Assembly (NCBI RefSeq): GCF_905475395.1
Contig: NC_058340.1
Location: forward strand, 57,700,181-57,764,180
Direction: 5' to 3'
Origin: Chrysoperla carnea
Lineage: Eukaryota; Arthropoda; Insecta; Neuroptera; Chrysopidae
DNA: 64,000 bases
The notes under the pieces are model-generated. The model saw only the letters and a list, made by a program, of their open reading frames with translations. It was not told where the DNA came from and did not search any database. Shown here one piece after another: positions 12,780-25,232 of this stretch. Within the stretch, counting starts at the first letter, position 1. Every line of letters begins with the position of its first letter. The translations under genes were made by a program, and so were the position numbers.

Positions 12780-13655
12780 TCCAAAATAGGGAATATTCAT
12801 GTATTTTTTTAATATTTTTAATTCATTTTTTACACATTGTTTTAGAAATTTTGAATTTCTCTCACTGAATTTACACTTTTATACCATGTATATATGAAAT
12901 ATACATAGTATATTAAGTTTCGTCCCAAGTTTTTATACCATGTATATATGAAATATACATAGTATATTAAGTTTCGTCCCAAGTTTGTAACGCTTAAAAA
13001 TATTGATGCTTCGAAAAAAATTTTGGTATAGGTGTTCATAGAATCACCTAATTAATCCATTTCCGGTTGTCCGTCCGTCCGTCTGTGGACACGATAACTC
13101 AAAAACGAAAAAATATATCGAACTGAAATTTTTACAGCGTACTCAGGACGTAAAAAGTGAGATCAAGTTCGTAAATGAGCATCATAGGTCAATTGGGTCT
13201 TGGGTCCGTAGGACCCATCTTGTAAACCGTTAGAGATAGAACAAAAGTTTAAATGTAAAAAATGTTCCTTATAAAAAAATAAAAAACTTTTGTTTGAAAC
13301 ATTTTTTTGTAAACATCACTGTTTACACACGAGGGCGTTAATTAGGTGCAAATTTTATATTATGTATTAATATAGGAATATCAGTTGTGTGTGTGTCTAT
13401 TTAAAAGTGAATATCTTTTGTTATTTACGTGACGTCAAAAAAACAAACGATTGCGCATCAACACTGTCTATATATGGTATTTCAACAATTAACTCAGTCA
13501 ATTGTTTGTTTTCACTTGTTACTAATTAATTTTAAGTATTTAAAAAGATATTAATTTCTAAAATAATGGTTTAGTTGAAATGTCCAGCCAATAAAGTTAA
13601 GGAAAAAAAATATTTGAACCAAATTTAAATTTCATGAATATTCCCTATTATGGAA
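12780..13655. mobile_element. inverted-repeat pair enclosing an R1 copy
   Basis: CCAAAATAGGGAATATTCAT at 12781 and its near reverse complement at 13632-13652 enclose R1 copy 3 (12879-13518). This is most simply an inverted-repeat element into which R1 inserted. In this R1 copy the first ~53 bp, from TTTTATACCATGTATATATG to TCGTCCCAAG, is present twice in tandem (12878-12930 and 12931-12983). Confidence 0.5.
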
Positions 13656-14117
13656 AAATACTTTGTAAATTTTAGAGAAAACTAAACTTTCGGTTGTGAC
13701 ACCCACTTTCAAAAAGTTTCTAGAGGTGTCATAAAATAGTGTTAGGTGCCTAACATACAAAGAATTTTATTATATATCAAAAACATATTCATGCATTCCT
13801 ATTTTATTTACGATTATTAGAATATGTTTATTTATTACTTTATTATAAAATGAATGCTAATTTTATTACTACTCAAAATGAAGAAGGTATAAATGAATTG
13901 CCTAAAGGAATTCCAATTAGTTTTGCTTAATCCACACCTGTTTTGTTTATTTATTGTTATTTCCAAGATCTTTACACTTCTGTTAAAATAAACGATGATA
14001 CATCCAACGAGTATAACCAATGAACAAATACTATAGGTACAAGATGATTTCGAATATTCTGGAAACTATAAAGAGTACTATATATTTTGTGAACTTGTAT
14101 AGTCGACTTATTAAATT

Positions 14118-14345
14118 ACTCGCCAGCCTTAGCGGTTCAATTAATGAAAGCTTATTCCAGGAGAAGTAAATTCGATTCTCTGTTTGTTACCACAAAAGTT
14201 ATTTTAAATATAGTTATGTTGGGCTGAAGTAGTTCATGGTACATGCATAAAGGAGGTGCATTCAGCCTCTTAAAATAACTGAGCCCCTGAACTCATCAGC
14301 AAAAACCGTGGTAGCACAAATTGACAATGGCACTCTATATATACT
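14118..14345 (+). mobile_element. degraded tRNA-derived SINE
   Basis: The body GTACATGCATAAAGGAGGTG followed by CATTCAGCCTCTTAAA matches the body of the well preserved SINE at 60833-61132, and CACAAATTGACAATGGCACT matches its CACAATGGGCTCT tail. The tRNA-like head is recognisable (AGCGGTTCAATTA, TTCGATTCTC) but its B box has decayed, so this is an old copy. Confidence 0.6.
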
Positions 14346-14535
14346 TATATAGTTCCATAAAGTACACTTACAGTAAAAGATGTTACAAAATTCGACCAAT
14401 TAAGGAAAATGAAATAAATCGCTCACTTTTTGCTAAAACCTCTTGGAATGTGTTTCTTAGGCATCAAATATCATTCGTAAATCATGAGTTAGTTGCGCAA
14501 ATGTCTCAATTTGTTAATAAACAAAAAATTGTTAA

Positions 14536-14850
14536 TTAAGGTAGTATGAGAGCCAAAACATGTTTAGACTTACCTTATTTTCAACTTTGATGATGAATTT
14601 TGTTATAACTTTATGAATGTTGACGAAAAATAAGAATAAAATGTATCGATATCTGCCTTGGTTTTCGAAATATCGAAAGCTAAGTAATTAAAACAAATTT
14701 TTTAATTTTTATATTTTGAAAATTACTCCAGATATCGGAAAATTTTATTCTTACTTTTCGTTTTATATTGTCAAGTTAATTCACCATCAAAATTGAAAAT
14801 GTATATTTTGTGTAATTTTTGTGACCACCACCGTGCTCATACATCCTTAA
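14536..14850. mobile_element. TTAA-flanked palindromic element, copy 2
   Basis: TTAA at 14536-14539 and 14847-14850 frames GGTAGTATGAGAGCC on the left and CGTGCTCATACATCC on the right. The inside matches copy 1 (2349-2995) in reverse orientation, with TTTTCAACTTTGATGATGAA and CGAAAAATAAGAATAAAATG. At 315 bp it is about half as long as copy 1. Confidence 0.55.
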
Positions 14851-15165
14851 TTACTCGGGCACAACGGGTTTTTTTTTTCTATAATTTATTTAGGTTTTAA
14901 CTTTAATTTAAATATTTTTAATTTCCACCGACTAGTTTTGGAGAAATCTATGAAAACATATCATCCATCTACCGTTTTCCCATAAGACCAATATTAAATA
15001 TGCCTACTTTTGAAGTCATTTATTTATTTAAATCATCAGGCAATCCACCCTAAATTTTTCAGAATTGATTTAGACTTAGTCCAACAAAAATCAAGCCTTT
15101 TATCTAAAATTGCCCTCGTTTAATAAACAAAATATTGTTAATTTAATGAAACTTTCCATATAAAG

Positions 15166-15306
15166 TTAATAAATAGGCAACTTGTATTTCTTATATGTTA
15201 TACATGTATAAGAATTTTTCGATTATTTAACAAACACCTGGCCACGAAATAAACAATCTTATATATTTATAACGTATATGTATTACAAGTTGCCTATTTA
15301 TTTAAC
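15166..15306. repeat. foldback repeat, ~38 bp arms
   Basis: TTAATAAATAGGCAACTTGT on the left and ACAAGTTGCCTATTTATTTA on the right pair, with further pairing through TATTTCTTATATGTTATA. Hairpin MITE-like unit, no coding content. Confidence 0.65.
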
Positions 15307-16040
15307 ACCTAAAAAATACCTTCCACCAGGTTTTCTAAAAATAGAGCAATTTATTTTATTTTCCTTAATATTTTAAATCCTTGACTGTAGTAATATCTCA
15401 CTATGTGAAGTCAAATCAGACAGTACTATTAAGTATATACATTATATATTGCAGGAATGAGAACATTTTCCAATGAAAGTCACCCTTCATTGTCGCGTCA
15501 ATGAAGAAATAATTACAGTTGGTTGTTATCTTCACAATCTATATCTATGTTGTCATCATCATTAATCCGAAAAATATTGAACATTGGCGGTAGAAGTATA
15601 AATGCAAATATATTCTATAGTATATCGTATTTTAGATGAAACACCGTTATTTATAGCAATATCGATTGGAAATTTTCAGTCAATACAGAGTGATGGGTCA
15701 CATTTTCTAAAATACTTAACCGAAATCACAACTTTAAACAAAGCCTACTACAAAATGACAAATAGGGCCGGTTCTTAATATTTTGTCTAGCGTCAGAGAT
15801 TGTTAGAGATATAAAAAAAAAATTGATTGAAAAAGTTACTTAGAATATTTTTTATACCCATACACCGATTTTCATGATGAATTTTTAATTTTTTCATTAT
15901 TTTGATCTACACTTAAAATTATTACAAGTTTATTGAAATATTTGAATACATCATAACACAATTAAATTTGCAAATTGTCCAATTACATAACACGGTAGTT
16001 ATAAAATTAAAAAATAAACTTTTATAACTAGTGTGTTATG

Positions 16041-16640
16041 GAATGAAAAAAGAGGAGATTATCAATTCGACTGTATTTTTTTTTTTTTTTTTATGTTTGT
16101 TACCTCAGAAATTTCGACTGGGTGAACCGATTTTGATGATTCCTTATCTATTTGATAGCTGGTGCTTCCCGTGTGATCCTATTTCATTTTCATGCAGTTC
16201 TGACAACGGCATCGATGAGAAAACCATAAAATTCTTAAATTTACCGTCAACCGATTTCGATGATTCTTTTTTTAGTGAAAAATTAATTTGTGTACTTCAG
16301 ATTCACTAAAAATCGCAAAATAAAAAAAACTTTTAACAAAAAAGAAACCGACTTCAAAAGAAAAACTTTTCCGAAACAAATTAATATGCACTAAAAAGTA
16401 AAAAATAACGATAATATAATGTAGTTAAAATTATTATTATTTTTGGAGTCGGTGTCAGCCAAGCTAATATAACAAACTGTTTTGTCAGAGTTGTTTCCCT
16501 GGCTGACACCGACTCCAAAAATAATAATAATTTTTACAACATTATATTATCGTTATTTTTTACTTTTTAGTGCATATTAATTTGTTTCGGAAAAGTTTTT
16601 CTTTTAAAGTCGGTTTTCTTTTTGTTAAAAGTTTTTTTTT
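16041..16640 (+). repeat. dispersed repeat R2, copy 2 with long hairpin
   Basis: The unique left part (16041-16310) matches R2 copy 1. From 16324 a ~137 bp arm runs to GGAGTCGGTGTCAGCC and is mirrored at 16500-16640 (GGCTGACACCGACTCC back to AGTCGGTTTTC), leaving a loop of ~40 bp. A one-sided body ending in a hairpin recalls Helitron-like layout, but I see no clear CTRR end, so this is only a suggestion. Confidence 0.7.
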
Positions 16641-17264
16641 TTGTTTTTAGGTACAAAACTTTTTTTTTTGAGTATGTGATGGATGGTTAATACTTAATTG
16701 TATTAATACTTAATACAATTTAACAAACTTTCATTGCGATTACGCATTAATCGAAAAAATAAAAAAAGTGATTTTATTCTAAAATAAGACCAATTAATTT
16801 GTTATTTAAACTTCGCCACTGAAATATTTTCATATTGAAAGAAAGATACAGATACAAAATAATAATAAACAAAAGCTTTGACAAAGTATTTTATATCTTG
16901 AAGAGTTTATATATATATATTTTTTTTAACTTTAATATACATTTACTAAATAATACTAAAAATAATAATAATAACTTCACAATGGATAAGAGAAGAGAGA
17001 AAATCTATCAACACATACTGTGAAAAACCACATACAAGAAAAGTCACTCATTTATGATTGCACTCGTATACTCAGTGAATCGTCTTGCAAACATCACAGA
17101 AATTCAAAATGAGTGAGTAAAAATTTAAAAACGACTTCTATATACATATTTGTTCTCCCCAAATATTCAAGGTATCCAATTTAACTTAATACTGACCTGT
17201 AATTCGATAAAAATAATTTTTTTTAAATTTCTTTCTTTAAACTTATTTAAAAATCTCTTCATGT

Positions 17265-17344
17265 AGTTATTGAAATAAATACCACGATACTCGAAATAAA
17301 TTTCGATTTTTATTTCGAGTATCTAGGTATTTATTTCAATAACT
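17265..17344. repeat. near-perfect 80 bp hairpin
   Basis: AGTTATTGAAATAAATACCA is mirrored by TGGTATTTATTTCAATAACT-like sequence at the right end (here AGGTATTTATTTCAATAACT), and ATACTCGAAATAAA pairs with TTTATTTCGAGTAT; the loop is tiny. Possible hairpin MITE or hairpin RNA source. No evidence of transcription. Confidence 0.7.
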
Positions 17345-17704
17345 ATGTCTAATGATGCTGGAAGCGTTGGATACATTCAATCATAAATTCAATTCCCCGA
17401 TCTATGCTATCATCCATAAATGAATGGACAGAAAGTTTACCAGGCAACAGGACATTAGAAGCATAAACCATAGAAACCAGAAGGATGATGTTCATGCTCA
17501 GTTTTAGTAAGAATAGGGTAGACGTGGGGTACTGAATTCATCGATCAGTATTGAAGAAATTTTGACAAAAACTAAAACTCATGATGAGATAATATTTTTT
17601 AATACTTTTTTCATAATAAACTTTGTCATTATGAAATTTTCTTATAAATACGCCAGTATAAGGGCCTATACATACGTATTATACGTTTATATAATTTAAT
17701 ATTA

Positions 17705-18310
17705 TAAATACGGAAGCCTGAATGGTTCACTATCAATTTATGATAAAGTGGCTCTACACTAGATTATTTTTAAAACGTGTACTACTCACAAGTATAAAAC
17801 CAACTTTTAAAAAAGTCACTAGTTCACTTTCAACAAGTGCATTTGTGACTTGTGGCATTATAGAAACGAACCTTTTTGAAGATGTCGGTATTTTGTCATG
17901 TGTAGATTTCTAATTAAACGTCATAATAAACACTTAATAAATCTTTTTAAGGTTAGAAATTGGAAATGTACAGATGCAAAAGAAAAGCATCAATAATAAA
18001 AGCATTTTATTTTTTAAATAATAAGTACTAAAGAAAATTTTGACCTAACTACATAAGACAAATTATAAACATTTTCATATTATTGTTAAATCCGGAGATA
18101 TAATTATTAATAATTCCAGACAGTTTCGGTAGTGTCTTCAAAAAGGTTTGTTTCCATAATGCCACAAGTCACAAGTGCACTTGTTAAAAATGAAGTAGTG
18201 ACTTTTTTTAAAGTTGGTTTTATACTTATGGGTAGTAAACATTTAAAAATAAGCAGGTGTAGCGCCACTTTCTCATAAATTGATAGTGAGCCATTCAGGC
18301 TTCCATATAT
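17705..18310. mobile_element. large inverted-repeat element
   Basis: Arms of ~185 bp: left 17705-17892 and right 18118-18310 (inverted). Both arms encode the same short frame (… IKPT(F/L)KKVT … TSA(F/L)VTCGI(I/M)ETNLFED …), on + for the left arm and - for the right. The shared frame follows from the shared DNA and is not proof of a gene. Of the centre, 17999-18098 recurs in reverse orientation at 27105-27204, so this is a dispersed family. Confidence 0.55.
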
Positions 18311-20280
18311 AAATAGTAGAAAGTAATAATGCATTTACAAAAGTTATAATTAAAGCCCTCATCATCATTTACTCTTCTCTTAAAATAATATTTAGGCTCA
18401 TCATCATTCGTTTTTGTTTTTATAACAATAATGATAACGTTTCAAACAATTACTAACTTTTATTGTTGCACAGCGTGGTTTAAACGTTATTTTTAAGTTC
18501 TTTTAAAAGTAAAATTGTATACATCCTATATATTTATCGATCTACATTTTATAGTGATGAATATAAATTCTAACGATAATTGTGAAATATGTTTGATAAA
18601 AATTTGTCATGCAATTAAAAATTTATGATATCTCATTATCAAAATAAATAGGTACTATATTATCAATATTAATCGGTCAAGTCCAAATTTTGTGTTTTAG
18701 ACCGCTAAAATTATAAATATCCTATTAAATAACAGGCGGAAAAAGGTTCAAAAATTAATTTTTATTTTAATTTCGGCATGGAATAATAAATTTTTATATT
18801 TTATATATATATATATAAATATGTCTCTAGATACTGCAAAAATCCGCCAATATTTTTTATAATTTAATTTTATAATTTTTATAAAAATAAGATTGAATCA
18901 TTAATTTAAAATACAAAAATGATAAAGACATAAAACATCAAGAGTGAAAAATGTATATAATGTTGATAGCCTTGCTATGAGAGGAACTGAACATTGTTTT
19001 ACATATTTAATTTATTTGCTATGAATAGAAAGCACTAGGTACATACTTTAATGTATAAAATTTACTATACAAGTAAAACACATGAAGAGATACATCATCA
19101 GATACCTAGATACACCACACATCTACGTTATTATAAAAAGATAGTTATTTTTGCTAAGTACGTTCATCACAAGAAAACGACTAAAGCTGATAAGATGATG
19201 TTTTGGAACTATGTTCCCAATCGTACGGTATTTGTTTGATGATTGGGAGTTAAAAGCAAAAAAACTGCAGTAAACTTTCATATCGTAAAAACTAAAAGTA
19301 GCTATGAAATTTAATTTTTTTAAATAAACAAATATTTGACCTCAAAAATTAATACCTTAAATTTTCAGGAAAAAACCTTGTTAAGGTGGTTGTCTTTGTA
19401 CAATATTGTAAAAATAGTGTACTAAATCATACAGCTGTGGTATGTACGTATAAATATGCTTAGCACACTCAAATAAGTATAATTTTTAACATGCTTTTAA
19501 CTCAACTGTCCATTTATCACGTATTCTGTATGATAATAGCATGATAATAAACATCTGTAATTCTGTATATAATAGACATCTCTCTTACACTACTTTTACT
19601 CTAAATATAATTGTTTCTGTTATACAAAAAATTTATATAACTTTGAGTGACTATATCTCAAGAATGAAGCGGTCAATAGTTTTGGTTTTTTTTCAACTCA
19701 CATGCACAAATTCGTGAATGTTTAGTTAGTTTTTTGAAAATATCTTAAATTGTATTTAACTCGAGTTAGAGACGGTCAATCGACTTCAAATTTTTTTGGT
19801 TAATGTATCGTTAAATTCCTAATAAGTATACACAAATTTAGAATTTTCTGTCAATATGCCCACAGCAAGACAACAACGTTAATAAATAGCAGTTATTAGA
19901 GCAGACGATAGGTTGGGAAATCCGCCCAAAGTCGAGGGTATCAGCTAGTATACTGTAAGTAGTATGTATGTATGTCTAATAAATATATCTATGTCGGTTA
20001 AGCTTTGTAGACTGATTTTAAGAACACTTGACTATAATTTACAATAGGTAAGTAAATGCAAGAATTCAATTTTACAGTCACTTCAACACTTTACTATCAA
20101 GTGCATAACTAATGGAAAATTGTATTTTATAGTTTATAGATATAGAAAACTAAGGCTTATGTGTATACGTATACACACATCTTATGTATTATTACTCTAC
20201 CAAGTTTTTTACGGTCCTACTCTTATCTTCCTGGATTCACCCCTCATTTTCAGTCTAATTTTTTTTGTCTCTTGGGGTCC

Positions 20281-20740
20281 TTCGAAAAGTATGGCCCAAA
20301 ATTAGTAGGATTAAGGTTGGTTTATAAAAATAGAATAAAATTTGGGTGTGATCAGAGCAAAATCAATTTTTTTGGATTTAATGACGTCATAGAGTATAAA
20401 TAATCAATTTTTTGTATATTTTGGTCAAATTTTTTTCGATTAGAATTTATGAATCATACTTACTTTGGGTAGTATTTTCCGTTTTTCGTGTAAGTAAGGC
20501 GCTTATACCCCTCCTTGGATGAAATATGGAAACCATGATAGCAAAATTTTGAAAAATATTGTAGTACCGTTAAATTTGACCATAAATTTGAAAAGTATGG
20601 CCTAAAATTAGTGGGATTACATACTTGTTTTATTAAAATATAATAAAATTTAGGTGTGATAGAGCAAAATCAAATTTTTTGGATTTAAATAACGCTATAG
20701 AATATAAAAAATCAATTTTTTTGGATATCTTGGCCAAATT
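20281..20740. repeat. diverged relatives of the 312 bp satellite
   Basis: Two units: TTCGAAAAGTATGGCCCAAA with AATGACGTCATAGAG (20281-20440), and TTTGAAAAGTATGGCCTAAA with ATAACGCTATAGAA (20560-20740). They share the order of motifs with the array at 7685-8755 but are much more diverged. Confidence 0.7.
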
Positions 20741-21490
20741 ATGTAAAACATACCAACTCTTCCAACATTTTGAATCGTTATCGTTTCCACATTTCGGATC
20801 GATGAGGACTTTTTAGATTTCATTTATGATGGTGTTTTGATTAATCCTACCAAATTTCACCCGGGTGTGAATTTTTGTACTTTTGGATGTTTAAATTAAC
20901 CGGATTATTAAATGTATTTAATTTTGCAAATCGAACCACCCTAAATTTTTATCAAAATACCACATTCGTAATAAAAAAATTATTCATTATTACGTTTACT
21001 TTCATTTTAAATGAAATACAAGAACTTTTACAAGAGGTTTATTTTATGTTATTTTCATATCACGTCGCCTACAGCCAAATAAAAGAAAAAAACAACCAGG
21101 TACAATTTCCAACTAAAATGTATTCTGTACAGTTGTGCTCCGTTGGATAGCATTTTTAATAAATAGCCAGGATGTCTATGTTAAATTGACAAGAGATTAT
21201 TGTAAAATGTGTAAGGAAATGTCTGACAGATAACAAGTTGCTTGAATGGACTTCCAATGAAAATAAGCTCATCAAGTCAATAAAATGCTTCTAATTCGAA
21301 ATAATATGGTTTTACCGTTCATACGTTCATTTTTCCAGAGTTTTTGGTAGAAAATTTGATTCAATTTAATCAATTTTCAATCGATTGACCATTTTAATTT
21401 CAAATTTAATTTTTTTATTTATGATTAGATTTGAGTTAGGGGTAGATCCTTTATACCTACTGCGACCAGTTTGGTTTGTTTTATTTATTT

Positions 21491-21563
21491 GGACCAATTA
21501 GGTGATTTTATGATCACTAAACTTAATATACACCTTGATATATTTCATATATACATGGTATAA
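21491..21563 (-). repeat. dispersed repeat R1, internally deleted fragment
   Basis: On the minus strand it starts at TATACCATGTATATATG and jumps to ATAAAATCACCTAATTGGTCC. Only the 5' tip and one internal landmark remain. Confidence 0.65.
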
Positions 21564-22348
21564 AAGAACTCTTCGTTTTATTATTCAATAAGAAATACAT
21601 AGTTTTTATTTGGTTCGATGATTTCCTTACACTCTGTATAAACCACCATAAACATATCTCAATTTTCTATCATATCGAATTTTTGATTATCAGCAATGCT
21701 TTTAATTAAATAAAACCAATCTTCTATTAAACAACAAGAATGTGAGTTTTTTGAAGGGGTGAAGAGTTTTAGAAAAAAGGAATGTTTGACTAACTACCCA
21801 AAAATTGCAGAATAAATGATTCTTAAACTCAAATTTACCATGGTCGCGTGTGTCAAACCTAGTATTTAATCCAAAAGTTAAAAACGTGCGTTGAAAATTG
21901 ATTATCGAATTTTCGAGTGGAAAACACTCACTATAAATACATGATCTGGAGTCGAAAAAAGTTGAATACTAAACTGGAAACAAAATTTTATTTGTAATTA
22001 TTTTAATTTTGGTATTTTGATAAAAATCGTATTTATCATATCTGCATTAATGCGTTACACGATCAGTAAATAATACTATAAGCATTTTCTCAAAAATGTA
22101 TGGCATATTTGTTTTTGTCTATGAATTTTCGAAAATGATTATTGAATGAAAGTGAAAATTATCCTTTTACAAATAAAATGACTGTAATAAACATTTCATT
22201 TTCATTATTAAGGCTTGTCATACTTGAATCAAAATAATTGCTTGAAATGTTGTGTTAATATGTTATATATTTATAGGCAACCCTTAGAGCAATACAATTA
22301 AATCATTGCCTATATGTTATCAACTTTTAAAGCGTAAAAGATTTATAA

Positions 22349-22600
22349 TTTTTAACTCCCGAACTCAAAAAGGCGGTGTTATAAGTTTGACCGCTATGTG
22401 TGTGTGTGTGTGTATTTATAGTATACCATTAGGATACCGATAGCTTAAATATGACAATATCAAGCTCTTTTGAAAAGGCAGTAGTTTCGAAAAAAAAACC
22501 GTCAAAAAGTTTGATAGACTCCCTAAAAGGAAGTTACGAAATTTCAAATATGTATTGATCATTTAACAAAAAGGGTACTGTCCCTTAGACTATTAATCAG
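22349..22600 (+). repeat. R3 repeat fragment
   Basis: TTTTTAACTCCCGAACTCAA and GTGTTATAAGTTTGACCGCT match the left end of R3 (6401-7074), followed by a (GT)n block. The right inverted end is not found. The AAAAGGGTACTGTCCCTTAG segment near 22570 also resembles sequence near 1058. Confidence 0.55.
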
Positions 22601-24211
22601 GGATCCAAAAAAAAAATCAATATCAATTTTTTTTAAATGTTTTATGCAAAGCGTTCCTTTGTCCCAGGTCTTTTTTAAACGACATATTTGGCTTGAAAAA
22701 TGTTCTTTAATCGAAAGTTGCGGGTGGCTGACTTTGACGACGTTTCTATTCTCGGTAAGCCAATTATAGTTAATATTCTTTTCTCACTTAGTCTAATCGT
22801 TTTAAATGAACACTAATTTTCGATTTTTATGCTTGTGGTATAGTCAAAGTTTTTTTTTTTTTAATAACTAGGAATAATTCAGGAAACACACCTCGTTGAG
22901 GTAATCACGCCTTGGAGATCTATAATAATAGCACGATTTAATTGAAAAGATAAAACAGACCTAAAAGTTTGTATTATTAACTGGTTTGAGGAAATATCAT
23001 TTTATGCTGTTGTATATAAATAGATCAACGTACGCCAACTTACACGTAGATAAAAATAATAGTTATTGGGAGTTTGAGAGTTCAATCAGTAGTTGGTCTA
23101 GAAATCTAGTGGGAATTCACAGGAATACCTACCTGACTGCAAAAAAAAACACCTGCAACCAATCTGTACCAATATCGCAACCAAAAAACATTTTTTTTAC
23201 CTTCTTTTATTTTTACTTTCTTCTTGTTTCGTCTATATGTGTTATACTGTATTGTGTTTTCATGTATTAAATTCAAAGGTTAAATTATATCTATGAAATC
23301 TTACACGTAATTGATAATTAAAACATTATTGCAAAAGTTTTGATTCCTAAAATCGTTTGTTTAATTTTAACAAGAACTTCCTGCAGCTCAGTATTTTTGG
23401 GGATGCGTTTTAGCGAAAAATTACTTAATCCTCCTCCGATTCGAAGTAGTATCAAAGTCATTAAAGTATTGCAAATATTCTTCGCTTTTGTAAAGTTTTT
23501 TTCATGCTATGCTAAATTTAACCTTGGAATGTATTGGTACTAATTGCAAATTATAATTTATACAAAACTAAATAATTTTATTTATGAATTTAGGGTGTTT
23601 GAATTTCAATGCTAAGCAAATTTAATTAAATATTCGGAATATATTTTTTAATATAATGAATTTCATTACCCTAATGAATAAAACAGTTGCTTTATTTCGC
23701 TTCCCATATACCATTTATGCAATTTTTTTAAACATCTGCTGTAAAAAAGAATGTTTTTTACTACTTTAAATGATCCATCTTTGTATGGAGAACACAAAAA
23801 ATATATTTCTTCATAGATCCTAAACAGTAAACAAAGTTTTCGTAAACATAGCCATTCCTTCAAGTTTTTTATGTGAAATTTTTATAGTTTTGGTGAAAAA
23901 GTTGCCTAACAACTGTCGATTTTATCCTTAATATTGTTAAAGTACTATTTCTCTTTCTCTATATCGTTCAACCGTCATAATAATAATCAAAAAATGATTA
24001 TGATTTCGGGAGATTATGATGTTGATTTCGGGAGTAGGGAGAAACTACACAATTTCTGAAGTCTCCGGATCAAATTGAGAAAGCGACTAACCCGAATCAC
24101 TCTTACTTAAGCCTATATACCCACCGGATTCGGTGGACGATCTCGGTGATACCCCATGCATTATACTCGAAATCAATATTACTATTCATTATACAATGAA
24201 ATTTACAAAAT

Positions 24212-24329
24212 TTTAAAAACCCCCGACAAATTTTTTGGGTTTTACGGAACCCAATTTTTCATCCGTTTAGGCGCTACGATGCCACAGGCAGACACGCATC
24301 ACACCTTTGGTTGGTTCGGGGGTTAAAAA
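24212..24329 (-). repeat. R3 repeat, short internally deleted copy
   Basis: Both R3 termini are present (TTTTAAAAACCCCCGAC on the left, TTCGGGGGTTAAAAATC on the right) with CATCCGTTTAGGCGCTACGA and TGCCACAGGCAGAC between them. The interior is reduced to ~120 bp. Confidence 0.65.
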
Positions 24330-24742
24330 TCAAATTATTTTGCTCTTAAAATCGAAATAGTCCATTGAAGTGAAACTTCTGCATCCTAGCCATCAAATAT
24401 TCTTCGATTGAATTTTGATATCAACATATCTTTTTTCAAATATCTCGGATTCTCGGATACATTAATAAATAATAATTATATATAATGTTGTGAAAGCATT
24501 TAATACATTATTTATAAACATAACACATGGAATGGTGATCTATAAAAGTGTAAAGTCTAACCAAACTGAACGACAAACGTCGTTGTAGTGAAATATCCCT
24601 TGGGATAATTCAGCTAACTTTTCAAGCCCAACATCTGAGTTGACTTTGAATTGATATCTAATACCCTTACCAACCAACGAACAAACCAACTTTCAAATAT
24701 TTTATATTTTTTTCGTGTACAATTTTTTATACAGAAGAAATA

Positions 24743-25232
24743 AAAAAACTTTTAAGAAAAAAAGAGATGAACTTCAAAAAAAACAAATGAATATGCACTA
24801 AAATGTAAAAAAATAACGATAATATAATGTAGTTAAATTATTGTTATTTTTATTGTCAGTGCCAGCCAAGGAAACAACTGTGGCAGAGGAGTTTGCTACA
24901 TTACATTGGCTGACACCGCCTGCAAAAATAACAATAATTTTAACTACATTATATTATCGTTTTTTTTTTTTTTTTTTTACTTTTTAGTGCAAATTAATTT
25001 GGTTTGGGATAGTTTTTCTATTGAAGTCGATTTTTTTTGTTAAAAGTTGTTTTATTTTGCCATTTTTAGTGAATCTGAAGTATAATAAATAAACAGAACT
25101 CGACCAAATTGAAATGGGAAAGCACCAGCTTTTAAATAAAAAAAAGAATCATTAAAATTGGTTCACCCAGTCGAAAGTTCTGAGATAACAAAAAATACAG
25201 TCGAATTGGGAACCTTCTACTTTTTTGAGGTC
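24743..25232 (-). repeat. dispersed repeat R2, copy 3 with hairpin
   Basis: Opposite orientation to copy 2: the hairpin (arms around TGCCAGCCAAGG and TTGGCTGACACCGCC) is on the left and the unique body (GAATCTGAAGTATAATAAAT, GTCGAAAGTTCTGAGATAAC, ACAGTCGAATTGGGAACC) on the right, ending TTTTGAGGTCGGTTAAAAA. Confidence 0.7.

Noticed and set aside
16041-16640. R2 as a confirmed Helitron
   Set aside because: A hairpin end is present, but I see no clear TC start or CTRR end and no Rep/helicase relative in the window.
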